A DNA stretch of 64,000 nucleotides from Desarmillaria ectypa (Eukaryota > Basidiomycota > Agaricomycetes > Agaricales > Physalacriaceae), in contig JAUDYN010000002.1 of NCBI GenBank assembly GCA_030407005.1, forward strand, positions 372,001 to 436,000. The letters are read 5' to 3'. A program made the translations under genes and the position numbers. Positions 24,805-37,308 of the stretch are shown here, piece by piece. Within the stretch, counting starts at the first letter, position 1. Every line of letters begins with the position of its first letter. The notes under the pieces are model-generated. The model worked only from the letters and a program-made list of their open reading frames with translations. It searched no databases and was not told the DNA's origin.

Positions 24805-26599
24805 AAGTAACGATAGGTTCGGCTAGAGGTAGGACATCATCCTGAGCCGGCTCACGGAAGAGGCCATACGCCAGAGGATGGTAACGGAGAACTTCCTAAA
24901 ACGGTCCGATCATCATTTAGAGCTCAGAATATCATAGGACGACATCGTACTTTAATCACTGCATTCAGCCAAGGCATTGAATCATAATCGCTCGAAGTAA
25001 GTGCCCCCGGAGCATTCGATTTAGCTATGGCGATCTCCTCGCGTACTTTCGCTTGATCCTCAGGATGTCGGCTCAGCTCGTAAAGGAGCCAAGCCATCGT
25101 GTTTGCAGTCGTGTCATGGCCGGCTAAAACAAACGTCCTATCAAACTCAAATCAGCGAAACAAAGTAGATAGAATTCAAAGGAATGTACGCTAGCTGGGA
25201 GTCTATTTCAATGTCGGTCATCTTCTTCTTCGTATCTTCGGCGAGAGAAGACATTGCTAGTCCAAGATGAGAAATGAATGTGATGAAAGCAATACGTCTC
25301 ACATACCGAGAATGTTGACGACATCCTTCTCAGCTGGATTCGCATCATTGGCAACTTCCCTCAGTTGTTTCTCAAATATAGGCCGGGATACTTTTGTCGC
25401 AGTGTCTCTGAAGCGCTTCAGACGCACAGTGTCCCGGCTAGGTAGCTGCTCAAGCAGTAAAAGCACCCATTCCGGAAGGATGCGCCAGAGTGCGGTAAAC
25501 AGAAGCTCCCATGTTGTCGGCCACATTAGAGATTCGCCACTATGAAAGATGAGCACACGAGCCAAACCATGACTCGAGTGATTAATGCGTACAAGATATT
25601 ATAGAGTGCTGCTGTTAGCTCGGTTTGTCCGTCACTGAGTGAATTGAATTGATATCGGAAAGAGGCTGGCGAGTAGGCTGTAAACCGCTGCGACGTCCAT
25701 GCATGCAAAATGAATGCGTACTGATGCCTATGATATCCAGCGCAGCCTTGCTTGTCCACTCCAGCACGTTGAGAACTCTGACGTCCCCAACACGCTCTTT
25801 CATCTTCTCTGTAAGCTAGAGATTCGAGTGAGCCAAAGTCACGGAAGATAGAGTGCCTGACGTACTTTCTTGGCCGATGCTTGGAAGACAGTCAAGAAAA
25901 TTTGTAGCTGGGATGCTGTAAAAGCAGGTCCGAGGATTTTCCGCTGGCGTCGGTGGATTTCACCTAGAACTCCAATGAAAGGAAGAACATTCGTAGCAAG
26001 GAGTCCTTCGACATACCCTCCACAGTGGCTATACCTTGGCCTATCAAAGCCTCGCTGGTGCGATGGGTGTCTCTTGTCTTAGGGAATCGGTATCCAGAGG
26101 AATGAAAAATGTACTGCAATGCCTTGGGGTCGGCGACGGACAAAATGTCTTGCTGCCTTGAATGTTAGAGTTTTCAGTCATGAATAAATATGCACTGCTA
26201 ACCCCGAAACATCCGCCGGTGCGGTATACAGCCCCGTATTGTTGATACCATTCCATCTCCAAGTCGCCTACATGTTGACGACTACAAAGAAGTGCTTCAT
26301 GGCCTGAAAAACAGCTGTCAGAACAATATCTAGATGTCGGGGTCAATGCGAACAAACCTAGCAAAAATGAAGGGCGCGGTGGTCCGCGAATCCTCCGAAT
26401 CGCAGATCTGCGTTTCCAGTGGCGCAGAGCCACGGCGATGAGAAAGTATGCAATCACAGGAAGAACAAGATAGTATGAAGTACGGTGCATGTCACAAGAC
26501 TTCAGCAGGAAGCTATTGAAAGGATACCATTCTAAGTGCACTTAAATATGTGGACCCGTTTGAGTCTATTGTGAAAGTTCTCAGGACTAGTAAAGAACC

Positions 26600-26775
26600 T
26601 GATCATGTAAGAACCTCTGAAGACGGCCCCGTCAAGTAGTAGCACCTGCGCACTTGAAGCAGTTGTACATTGCTCCACCCAATGTGGACCTATCCATATG
26701 ACGATAATCTATGGGAGAATTTGATCGAATGTAAGAACCTCTGCAAAGCGGCCCCGTCGAATAATAAAACCTATG
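26600..26775 (+). repeat. Direct repeat of about 45 bp, two copies
   Basis: ATGTAAGAACCTCTGAAGACGGCCCCGTC near 26605 recurs near 26730 as ATGTAAGAACCTCTGCAAAGCGGCCCCGTC, about 125 bp apart. Both lie in the short region upstream of the disrupted P450. Confidence 0.6.
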
Positions 26776-27023
26776 TCAAGGCATTAGACGGAGCTGCGGG
26801 CTGGTGCATATCTCATGTAACGTGTGAAGACTATTTCTCCAAGGAGGAAAGAAGACTCGGTGGACTCTGCTCCCCCGAGTTTTTCATGGTCCCCTGTCCA
26901 CAAGAGGAATTTCCAATGGCCATTGCAGGAGTTACAGCACTGGAGACCATGTCAGGTGAACCGCTTGATTACGCTGTATCGAGGCACTTATTCAACGGCG
27001 CCCGTTGCAGCACTCCAGTGTGA
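26670..27023 (+). CDS. Hypothetical Cys-containing small protein
   Basis: An open frame of 117 codons is divergent from the disrupted P450. It contains six Cys (for example ECKNLCKAAP and GWCISHVTCEDYF) and an even, non-repetitive composition, which favours coding. The direct repeat noted at 26600-26775 overlaps its N-terminal part. I see no signal peptide and no family motif. Chance or a fragment of a larger spliced gene are both possible. Confidence 0.3.
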   Translation: MLHPMWTYPYDDNLWENLIECKNLCKAAPSNNKTYVKALDGAAGWCISHVTCEDYFSKEERRLGGLCSPEFFMVPCPQEEFPMAIAGVTALETMSGEPLDYAVSRHLFNGARCSTPV

Positions 27024-30000
27024 GCTAAAAAATGACATCATTGTGTACTCCGTGGCAGCGTTGTCCCGCTATCGGGGGAATCAAGAAAAATGAACCATTC
27101 ATTGGCTCCGAAGTTCAAGAAAAGGAAGTCATCGAGAGATAGGTTTACTCGTGCAATGGAGTAGATGCCCGGATTTTGTGCGATTGGAAATGGAGCACAG
27201 ATCAATCTTGTTCGGCATTTGAAAGCGTGGCGGTGGCCGGAATATGAGTCGGTGCTCACGCGATGTTGAAGACGCGAAGATCGGCAGTTCATGACATTCT
27301 ATATGGTGTTTGTTCACCGGTGCTGTAACAGATAGGGCAAGTGATGACTAACGGAAAGTTGATCGGGCCGATCAAAGTCATGAAGTGATAGTCGATAACG
27401 CCCTGTTCTGTTAATCGGAGGTAGACCAAAATCCCGGGTATCATATATAGTATATCTGGATCAGGATCAGCACCGTTTTATTTGCAGAAAAGTACTCTCA
27501 CGTCAGTTCCCACATCGCCGACGTTGACGAGTTCTGCTTCCGCACTCATGCTTATGTCCAGTCGGTAAAGGTTCATCAAGCGCTTGGTATGAACAAAGAA
27601 TCCTATGCCACAGAAACATGCTCCACTGCAGCCGGTCCGTCACTCTTGATAGACGGTGATATTTCACGAATCGACATTCAGCAAGACTATCATTGCCGAC
27701 GTGAATGCCACTAACCGCGCACATATACCTCCCTTTGTATTCCCGGGAGCCGCTATGCGCAAATACAGACGAATGATAAGGATCTTCCATAAGGCCTCCT
27801 CCCACGATGTCAACAGGAACGTTAATTGCTAGTGGCAGGTCGGTTTGGAGTTCAACCGAAATCCGAAAACTTCTGCATAACTAGGACCAAATGGACACCG
27901 GATTTTCACGTGAATCAGGAAGATACGTACTCAGTTCACGCGCACGAGAACCTGCTTTCCGGTTTTCAATTGCTTGAAGCTAAGGGCCAGGTCATTCTGA
28001 GCTGAGAACCCCGTTGCCCGTCTTCTATACTGACAAAGTAGGCCTTCATATTTCGGAGTAATACGGGTGGGCTTGCAGCCTTTGCACGAATAGTTTGTGA
28101 GACTGGTGACTTGAACATACCAGGAGTAAGCGATGTTTACCTGTTCGAAAATTTACCGTGTACGCTACAAACAAATGATTCCAAAGAGCGGTCGCGACAC
28201 AAGCAGAACGGATGAACAGTACGTTGCTGCGTACAACCTTCGCTCGATATGCCTACCGTACCGTTCATGTACTCTTCATGGTATCGCACGCGAGGTTGCT
28301 TCAGTGATCTGTAATGGCTGTGCTGGGGTGGGATTGAGGAAGAGATCTCCTAGCTTTTCTAACTCGGCTATCTTTTTCTGTAAGCACGGCATTTGACAAG
28401 CTCCGACCAAGTCGCAAAAAAAGCAGCTTGATTACATTGCTGTATGGCGTCGACACTACGGCTCCGTTAAGATCGAGCAAGGAATGTTATGGCTACAAGG
28501 TAGCTCTACTGCGGCAACCGCGCTAGGAGCTAATGACCTAGCTCCGAACATTGACGGGATCTGCTTGTCAACTAGTACATTAGTAGGAGAATAACCGGTT
28601 GTGAAGGATGTATACCAGTGCTTTATCATGAATACAACCTGTCAGTCATCCCTTCGTGTCTCAAGACTCCCTCTGGTCTTCGAAAATTGAGATATCGCAC
28701 AGCGAAACAGCAAGTTCGGGAAGTCAAAGTTGAACGGAACTGGTTACATTTGTTATAGCGAAGTGTTCTGCCCGAAGCTGTACAAGGGGTACTGGAAACT
28801 CGCCGAACACCAATTGCGCCTGTGCTACCCTTGCATAAGACCATGGGTTTCCTTTGATTATTTTGAGCCATCGCCTACAATTCTCCCCGGGCAGACTGCA
28901 GACAGCGAGGGTGCTGGGAGTATCGAAAGGCCTTTAGTACATTCATCTAGCCGAATAAAAGCATAGCTCTTACACCAGGTGCAGCGTTTGAGCAGCACAG
29001 CCCAGAATCAAGTCGAGCCTTAGCTTTTGCTCATGTGGACGATTTTCAAGCTGTGCTCACTAGATCCGAGTATTCCTCTGGCGCCTGGGAAAATAATATA
29101 ACAGATATCTTCCTCTGAAACCGTAGGCCCGATGGATTCACTCTTGACCCTCGTCAATCCATCGCCACCGACACACCTCGAGTTCGACCATAAAAGTGTC
29201 ATCAACGCGACCCTACTGAAGAATTAACAGCCCGCATACATCGTCCAGACGAAGCAAAGGACGACATCTGCACGGACAGACGTAGTAGATGCCAGGATAC
29301 AAGAGGTCATCGCGGCTATCGAGATAAAAGATATTTTCCCGGACATGGTGAGAATAGCTAGCATGAACGGGGGAAACAGCGTCAAGATCAGTAAATGGAT
29401 GAAGGAGAGGCAACTAACAGATGAAACGTAGAGTATTTCCTGAACACAACAATAATTTAGTGTTAATCTGCGATACAGACGGGTCAGAGTCATCGAGACA
29501 GCATATGGGCGATACCTATGGAAGTTCCACGTCGTCCATCGCCTGGCGGTGCGTTCACTCACCGGTTCCATGTACACACTGATACCTATCTCTACCCAGT
29601 TGTATGCAGTAAACAACCTAGAAACTCCCGTTTCCTTTCTTCAGCCCGCAACGAGAGCCAATCCTCTAGTGCTCGTAGTCGAATCAGGGACGATGGGTTT
29701 CATCGACCAGATAATTGCGTCGTTCATTATCCGAGAAAAGGTGCCGCGCGCAGAGGAGAAAAATCGAACATCATTGCTGGAGTTCTGATACTATAGGCCA
29801 ATCTAATGAGCACTACAGTGAGAACAGCGGGAGGCGTGTAGTAGTAGAAGTAGAAGTAGAAATGCTGTATTGGCCGACTAGTTACATAAGAAGCACGGAC
29901 CGGGGAAACGACCTGTGACCATACGCGACCACGTGTGCCATATCATAGCACTCTCCATTTTCCATCGTGCACAATCATTCAGTCTAGGCAGCCAAAAATC

Positions 30001-31050
30001 TCAGATATATTTCCTTATACCTTTTACATAACTCGTTTTCTTAAATTCGGATCTCTCGGTGGTAGCTGCCAGTAAACATGCTATTTATGTCCTCATGTCT
30101 CGCAGCCAGAAGTCTGTGTTGATCCTGTATCCTAGTGAGTCATGTTATACTAGTCTTTATCGCTGATTAGTGCTGTTGCTTTTCAACGATCTTACGCGTC
30201 CCTCCGCTCCTAACAAAATTGGCCCCTGGAAAACCTTTTACCGTGCGCTCCGAGATGGTGCCTCGTTCCTCACGTCTGCTGTTCTAGCTGTTCTTTTCAT
30301 TTCACATACCTCGGACGAATGATTACAGCCCTTAATCTTCATCCGGTCAATTGTTAACGTGTTTCGCTTTGCATGAGGCGGTTATCATATAGCCATACAT
30401 CCTGTGCGACCAGATCGAGGCCCATCAATACGTAATTCTTCTCATTGGAATTGTGAACGATAATGCTGCGCCCCTATTGGCCTCCCCCAACACAAACAAC
30501 ACGTCACCTCGGCATTGTGAGCCAGCGGTTTTTTTTTCCTGTTAAATCGCTGGGTAAAAATGATTGCTCCTGTTGGGCGCAGGCTCGTGGATGCGAACGT
30601 CTTGCTTGTTTGGAACAATCTGAGCTGTTACCTTTTACGCCGGAAGGCTTTTGCCGTAATAGTGTCATCTCCTGGTATGCAAATACGAGGAAGGTCAACT
30701 CACTTGAAGCTTGGGCCTACCGCTTTTCCCTTCCAGCTTCCTTTCTCAGAGAAGTCCTAATGAACGCTGGTCGCAACAGTGTTTCAGAACCTTTGCTGTC
30801 AACTCCACCTTCCCTGACTCTTGATCCTGCTCATCCTCATACAGTTCCCTACTCCTCCTAGTGATATTTTGCTGTGTCTGGAACTTATGGTTTGGAGCTC
30901 TCTACTTGTCTCGGTAACTCGCGGCGCTGTTCAACACAAGCTACAGTGCATATAAAAGGCATAAAATGCAGCGACGATAAACCATCTGGTCAACCCAACG
31001 ATCCACATCTATCTATTCATCCGTCGCGACCAACAGATATTCAAAACAAC
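27024..31050. other. Long stretch without a supported gene
   Basis: About 4 kb. Short protein-like frames occur (for example 29255-29432 plus, with IQEVIAAIEIKDIFPDMVRI, and 29549-29788 plus), but I could not connect them into a gene or name a family. They may be remnants. A TATA-like box at 30951 belongs to the next gene. Confidence 0.4.
30951..30959 (+). promoter_or_regulatory. TATA-like box before the dsRBD mini-gene
   Basis: TATAAAAGG lies about 92 bases before the ATG at 31051. Confidence 0.5.
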
Positions 31051-31398
31051 ATGCCTGACAACAGTGAGAGAAGACGTAAGTTCACCATCCAGAGATCTCG
31101 TCGTCCCGTCAAACTAAAATGTCGCGCTCTCAGACTACCGCACAGAACTGAACAACCTCTGCATCCAGGCTGGATGGACACTACGCTTCGACGATACTTT
31201 TGTCGGTCCCCAGAACAACGGATATGGACCTCGATCGCCTACGGTACGTAGGTCTTCATCGCCTATCACCGATCGCGTGCTGATATACAAATTCATCAAG
31301 TTAATGATGTCTCTTATGGTCAGGGGAGCGCGAGAGACGTCCGCACCGCCAGGGAACAGGCATCATACCAGACATTCGTTTACTTCAATCGTGCTTAA
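31051..31398 (+). pseudogene. dsRNA-binding-domain mini-protein with a one-base frameshift
   Basis: Mushroom genomes carry many short proteins that are little more than one dsRBD. Exons 31051-31075, 31134-31243 and 31301-31398 encode a short leader, then YRTELNNLCIQAGWTLRFDD and FVGPQNNG, then, after a shift of frame, WTSIAYV, VNDVSYGQGSARDVRTAREQ and ASYQTF. The shift lies near 31220-31223, where GGATATGG stands in place of the expected three-base-longer reading GGA-xTA-TGG, consistent with loss of one base. Splice sites and the upstream TATA-like box are intact. Either this is a recent pseudogene or the base is an assembly error. The role of such proteins is unknown; RNA binding is inferred from the fold. 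Confidence 0.75.
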
Positions 31399-31808
31399 TT
31401 TGCATCGGTTTCACGCTGTGGGATACACCGACCCAACGGGCATTCATAACACGGACTTGAGATTACTTACACCTATCTTAGTATTTATCATCCGTGTATC
31501 TCACTTGATTCCCTGCTTCGTTGTATGCTAGCAGTAATTACATACAAGATCTTAGTCTTACGTGACCTATAATAGACCACTGTATAGCATGACCAGTATT
31601 ACTCCCTTTGAGTGCTGCATTGAGGGTAACCTGAATCTCAATGCTACTGTCCGCCCCTTGGCCGAGATTCGTCTTTCAACCCACTCAATCGACCGGGAAA
31701 TATCGGATTCAAAACAAATTCAGATAGAAACCTTCACCAGGAAATTCCCGGCAACTCCTGCACCATACGTCGAACCGCAGCTAGAAGCTATATGATCAGA
31801 CGCGTCAG
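31399..31808. other. Short intergenic region
   Basis: A plus-strand frame at 31562-31795 is open but lacks motifs. The region is the convergent gap between the dsRBD gene and the flavin monooxygenase. Confidence 0.4.
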
Positions 31809-34070
31809 TCAAGTCCTCCATCGAACCATAGAACGGGCCCATACCCATTTCAATTGTACTAAACCCCTAACCCGCGTCGCCATTAATAGTAGAAGAATTC
31901 CTGTCGAAACTCGACCCAGCCGCATATACATAGGATGCCGTGAATGCTGGAACCAGCTTCCCAACGTAGTCACCTTATAGTGACTCCAGTCAACCTTTCG
32001 CAACCACCACCAGAATAGAAAGCCGGAACCCGGGAATATACTTGTCACCTTCCCATCACTACCCTTCCTATACCACGAGACGCAGTCGACGAAGACAGAT
32101 TTAGCTAGTCGGGCATGAATCTTTTCATTATACGCATCCGTTGCTTCATCGGTGACATTGATAGAGGAGACGTAGCCCTCGAGAATGGGTTTGAGGAGTT
32201 GCAGGATGTAGTTGATCTGCAGGGCTTTGGTCAAGGAGCACTCAACGAAACACTTGCGCTTTACCTGCACTTCTTCTGTATAGATAACTGATGTATGGCC
32301 AGTAGCGGTGTTGGGTCCTACAAAGGATGTTAGCCAAGCTCTAATCACACGAAATAAATTGACTGTGACCTGCTATCATGCAAAGGTTCGGAAAGCCGGG
32401 AACTGCGGTTCCAACGTACGCCTTAGGTCCACCTGCAGACGCATAGTATTCTTTGACCGTCTGAGAAAGTCCTCGGACATGTAGAGGGTAATCATCCTAA
32501 CCAGTGGAGAAACATAGTCAGAATTACCATAGAAATTGACACGATGAGAGACACGTACGGCCACGAAGCCCGTCGAAAAAATGAGAACGTCAAAGGTCAA
32601 CTTTTCTCCTATTGATTTTTATTACAGCGTTTCGTTATGGCTGTGACGAAGCCTACCTTTCTTTGTCACAATGCCATCTTCGACGACCGATTCAATGCCG
32701 TCCCAGTTCAGCGACAAATTAGGACGATGTAAAGCAGTAAGGTAACCCGTGTCAAAGATCAAGCGTTTACACCCGAGTTCTCAACATAGTTTATAAACGT
32801 TGGTTGCCCTGCCATAGAAGGAAGCAACTTACTATACGAAGGTATCAACTGATCACAGTATTCCTTGGGGGCCATTTGTCGAATATACTCTACACGCGCC
32901 TGCAAAGAATGTCATTCGAGAATGGATGGAAATAACAAGTCGCGTACGTTCTTTAGCATCCCGTGAAGGAATCGGGTCCCGAAAACAAGCCAATACAACA
33001 TTTCTCCCTTTAACACAAGGTCAAATATTCAAATCAAATACACAAATGAGGAATGACTGACCCGTAGGAACAGATAACTACGGGTCATCCGCATATAAAA
33101 AGGAATGTACTTGAACATGAGCCTTCTGAGTCGGCTATACTCTGATCGAACCTATAATGGAAATGTAAGATCGTAGAACGAAATAATAAAACAGACGGAC
33201 GGGAGGATGTAACCAATTCGGCGTTCTGCAGAAATTTGTGACTTCGACTGTGGGATCTGATGAAATGACGGGAACAAATTGCGTTCTCATAATTCTAAGA
33301 AAGATGCATTCCCAACTTGGGATGTGACGAACTTACGCAGACGCTCCGTTCCCGATAACGGCTACTCGTTTATTGCGAAGATCGACGCTGTAGTTCCAGC
33401 GTGCGGAGTGGAACCACTCGCCCTTGAATGTATCAAGTCCAGGAAAATTTGGGTACCGTGGAACGTCCAAGATTCCGAGAGCAGATATCAGGATTTTTGC
33501 TGATGAAGTCGATCGGGCCCCGGTAACCAGGTCTTCAGTGACGATATGGTAGGCTTCTTCTTGATAGTCCCATTCTGCTGAGACGACGAGCGTGTTGAAG
33601 ACGAGATGCGGGCGAAGATCATATTTAAGCGATAAATCCTGCCAGTAACCTTGAATTTCTGGTTGGTATCCATGGGTGTAATGCCAGTTTGGATTCAGAT
33701 CTGTTGACAGAGAGTACCAGTGCATGCCAACATCAGAAGAACAGCCAGGGTAAATGTTGCTCTGGAAGGAGACAGTGAGTTTAAGACAAGATAAATGTAA
33801 AAATGGTCTGTACCCTCCACGTTCCACCAACATCGGAAGCCTTTTCGTAGACCTGAGGACTGATGTGCATGTCAGAGTACAAGCTGTTCAAACCATGTCA
33901 TACGGTAAAGTTGTTCAACCCGGGGAAGTTTTTCTTCAAGGCGATGACAAAAGATAGTCCCCCGATACTAAGGGCAACCGGGAGTAAGTTATTTTCACGA
34001 TGAAAACACAAATGAACTACCCAGCACCGACAACAACAATACTAGGTCCCGTGGCATTATTGCTGGCCAT
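31809..34070 (-). CDS. Baeyer-Villiger-type FAD monooxygenase
   Basis: The enzyme would use FAD and NADPH to insert oxygen into ketones or oxidise heteroatoms. Thirteen exons can be traced from ATG 34070 to the stop at 31809, giving about 550 residues. Motifs in order are the FAD Rossmann loop IVVVGAGIGGLSF near the N-terminus, GGTWR, the family fingerprint [12 protein letters not shown] (FxGxxxHxxxW), the second Rossmann loop [10 protein letters not shown], the FQRTPNW-like block read here as [29 protein letters not shown], and [12 protein letters not shown] near the C-terminus. Introns are about 50-60 nt, and splice sites and phases are consistent. The final W of the fingerprint is followed by Asn, a common variation. 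Substrate unknown. It lies between two damaged P450 copies in a region rich in oxidative enzymes. Confidence 0.9.
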
Positions 34071-35138
34071 CGCAGAAAAGGAAGAGTGCCGTTCAGAAGG
34101 AAAGTGGCTACTACGTACTGACATCCACAAGAGCTGACTCGGTTTTAAAGAGCCCGACAGATAAGTCTGTCGGTCTTTCCGGCTCGTAATATAGCCGAAT
34201 ATTCCCAGCCTTCACGGCACTTGTCTCGAATTTTATAACGATATAGATCTTCGATGATGGGTATTAAGAGTACGATAGCATTAAGCAACTGGTTGACGTG
34301 GGTATGTTTTCTGTCAAGCTTCAGAACTCAGAATTTTATCCGAATTACTGAGAATGTTCGAAAGGCTCACCTACAGGTCTTAAATTTTTGGATAAAGGTC
34401 ATTGAAAATATAATTTTATCGTATTAAACAGCGAGATAACACCGCAGAAGAAGAGTGTTTGCTGAGAAAGTGAAGAAGAAGTTGAGACGAAGGTGCTTGG
34501 GGGACGACGGAACCTAGCAGTTCCGTCATTGCGCCGAACGGCAAAGTTGCTGTTCCGGGTGTTGCCGCTAGCTATCCAAGTTCCTTTCCTACTTGTATCT
34601 CGTTTGTTTCGAAGTTCGTCGGTACCAATAATCTTACTTCTATCGATTCTCCCAATGGCATTGCCCAAGAGTACACGCTGATGACACTTTTCGCTGACAG
34701 CAGGAGAGCTGCATCGGGCGCCGCTGACTAACACCTGGTGACTCGTGAGTGCTCGTTTGATTCTGCGTGATCTCATACGGCTGTTGTCTAGCATTGAGAT
34801 TCGTACAAATGGCTATTTGAGATTTTTCTTATGGACCAGAAGATAATTGCAAAGCTGAGGGAGTAGAATCCACTCAATCTAACTCCATTCGAGAAGTGGC
34901 ATTCACAATACCTTCACGCAAATATGCACCTTCAGTTGAAAAAGTCTAGGCGTAGGGTTTCGTTAAGAATCTTCTTCTTGTATGGAGAGGGAAAATCCTG
35001 ACACAGCTACGATTACATTGCGGGCCGTTTTCTAGAAGTTATTGCGATCGATCAAATTCTTCGCAGAACCTTACGCTCAAGCGGGTCCATTTCAACTATA
35101 AAGGTCACTTTCAATGGTTTCTACTGGAATCCAGAACC
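34071..35138. other. Intergenic stretch
   Basis: This is the divergent region between the flavin monooxygenase and the truncated P450. No gene is supported; frames at 34399-34794 (minus) and 34493-34681 (plus) look like chance. Confidence 0.4.
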
Positions 35139-36190
35139 ATGCAGCTTACTCTCTATTTCTTTGTTCTTGGTGCAATTGCATATTTTCTCATCGCTGTTGC
35201 TCTGCGCCTCTAGAAGCGTCGATTTGTGAATCGGAAGATTCGTGGACCGCCGCGTCCTTCATTTCTATTGGGTTTGCTCGCCTTCACTCCTGTGTCCAGG
35301 GTGTATACTGAATTATGCCTATCAGGTCATGAGTCCCTCCTTTACATGTGCCAACACATAGGCGACTTGGAGATGAAATGGTCTGAACAATACGGGGCCG
35401 TATACCGCACTGGCGGGTGTTTTGGGGTCAGCAGTGCATATTTGTTCTTGATCAATAATGCTAATATTCAATGCAGCAAGATATTTTGTCTGTTGCCGAC
35501 CCCAAGGCGTTACAGTACATGTTCCATTCATCTGGATATCGATTCCCTAAGACAAGGGACATCCATCGTATCAGTGAGGCACTCGTTGGACGAGGCATAG
35601 CTACTGTTGAGGGTTTGTCAACGGGTTCTGTGTTGCCAATTTTCATTGCTTGACTGAATTCCTAGGTAGCATCCATCAACGTCAGCGGAAAATTCTCGGA
35701 CCTGCTTTTGCGGCAACTCAATTACGACGTTTTCTCACCGTCTTCCAGGTATCAGCGATGAAGGTGCGGTAGGTACACCGGCTTCCACAACATTGGCTCA
35801 TCAAACGCTTTAGCTTACAGAAAAGATTACCGAGCACATTGGTGACGCTAACGAGCTCGACGTGCTTGAATGGACAAGCAAAGCTGCGTTAGATATCATA
35901 GGCACCAGTACGGGTTTATCTTGCACTCATGGTCGTCAAAATCATTTATAGCGGACTCGGCAGCCTCCTTCAGATATCAGTTCGATTCCCTCAACGGTGC
36001 ACAAAGCGAATTGATGGCAGCACTTGATAATCTCTTGTAGGTGTAACTGTCTGCTCTATTTGGGGGTATTTCTTACATACTCATCTTTCATAGTGGCGAA
36101 TCTCTGATGTGGCCGACAACATGGGAGCTTCTATTTACCGCACTCTGGCGCATCCTTCCGGAATGGGTGCTTTCGTTGAACGAGAGCTGA
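35139..36190 (+). pseudogene. Truncated cytochrome P450, third paralogue
   Basis: From ATG 35139 the sequence follows the P450 at 23471-26490 exon by exon: hydrophobic anchor (LGAIAYFLIAVALRL), RGPPRPSFLLG, GHESLLYMCQHIGDLEMKW, DILSVADPKALQYMFHSS, HQRQRKILGPAF, LEWTSKAALDIIG, and a block ending LWRILPEWVLS. There is an in-frame TAG at codon 25 (35211-35213), exactly where the paralogue has TGG. Homology then stops at about 36180, before the I-helix, ExxR and heme loop. Splice sites in the remaining part are mostly still recognisable. This is a dead, 3'-truncated copy. No transposon edge was identified at the truncation. Confidence 0.88.
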
Positions 36191-37308
36191 ACTTGCATCG
36201 TGACTCATAGTGGCCATTCTCACCTTTCACGTCAAAAAATAGAGAACTAGATCTGAATTGGTTTTGATCGCGTTGATGAGGCGTGACCATGCCTGTTGGT
36301 ATACCTTCAATCATGCCTTAATAACATCTAGATAAGCATTTCTACCCTGGAAATGGTGCACGTAAACTCGCCACTAGGGACTCGGTCGGCTTCTCAACTC
36401 AGGCTGCGGTACCGTTTGAGTGCCACCTATGTGGCTGGCGGCGATGTATCATTAAGGTACGTTACTATTAAACGCGTATTTCTGGATGGCCATAACCGCA
36501 CCCTCTTGGTCCTGGTCTTCATGCTGTGCTTGTCACCACCCGTGATATAAGTAAGCATCCCTCCAGGGTACTCCAAACCTATGTCGAGACATTGGTTATT
36601 CAATTGAGTGCTAATCGGTCGAAGTTTGCATATGTATAAGGTTGAACTTGCTGCATACTAACTGGAAAGACGATTCCAAATGTGCCATCTTTCCTTAGCT
36701 TCTATGGATGTATATCGTATCACTATCACTTTTCGGGGCTCAACAACTGGTTCGCAGGAAGGCACTACCATACTCGAATCACCTGCTCTAACGCGGCAGA
36801 TATATATGAATTTGATATTGATATGCTGGTTACGTTACGACAGTCGAACAACTTTCGTCCTCACGTTGTACTAGACACTGCCCTGCTAGTACGGCACCAC
36901 CGCATGGAAGCCTAATCCTTTTTTTGAACTCATTTACAGTCTTCCCATCACTATCCGAAGCTCCCAATCAATTACCAACGGACTCTGCTGGACCCAACGG
37001 TGCGCTGAATGCCAGGCTTTCTATAATCTCAGAGCTTCCTTGGACTTCAGAAACACCCGAGACCTCAAATGACAGAATCCGCAGGCTAGAACCTTGCGAC
37101 TGTAGAATGAGTTACAGCTGTAGTTGTGCCAATCCTCGTCCTTGCATTACATTTTTAGCTTCGACTCCAGGCTAAAAATAACTACCCTCTCCGGTCCAAC
37201 GCGATCACAAGTGATCCCTTATTTTGATGTTTATCAGACATAATGACACTATAAAAGATGATCATGAAGCTATTTTACAGTTCTTTCATCAGTTCTGCTT
37301 CCCCAACG
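36191..37308. other. Intergenic stretch
   Basis: No supported gene. A TATA-like CTATAAAAG at about 37250 lies roughly 55 bases before the ATG of the next gene. Confidence 0.4.

Larger units (their letters stand above)
23471..26490 (-). pseudogene. Cytochrome P450 interrupted by a solo LTR
   Basis: Fifteen exons can be traced on the minus strand from ATG 26490 to the stop at 23471-23473. They begin with a hydrophobic anchor (SYYLVLPVIAYFLIAVAL), then RGPPRPSFLL. Later come the I-helix AGHDTTANT, the K-helix KEVLRYHP (ExxR) and the heme loop FSGGIRGCLG with WRFAVMELE after it. The only break seen is a 651-bp insertion at 24149-24799 inside exon 10 (24895-24073). Leaving out the insertion and one 5-bp duplicate, all phases close to a 538-codon frame. 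Several late exons are tiny (11, 25 and 12 nt). Paralogues lie at 1-440 and 35139-36190. As it stands the transcript would be cut or stop inside the LTR, so this copy is probably inactive. Confidence 0.9.
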
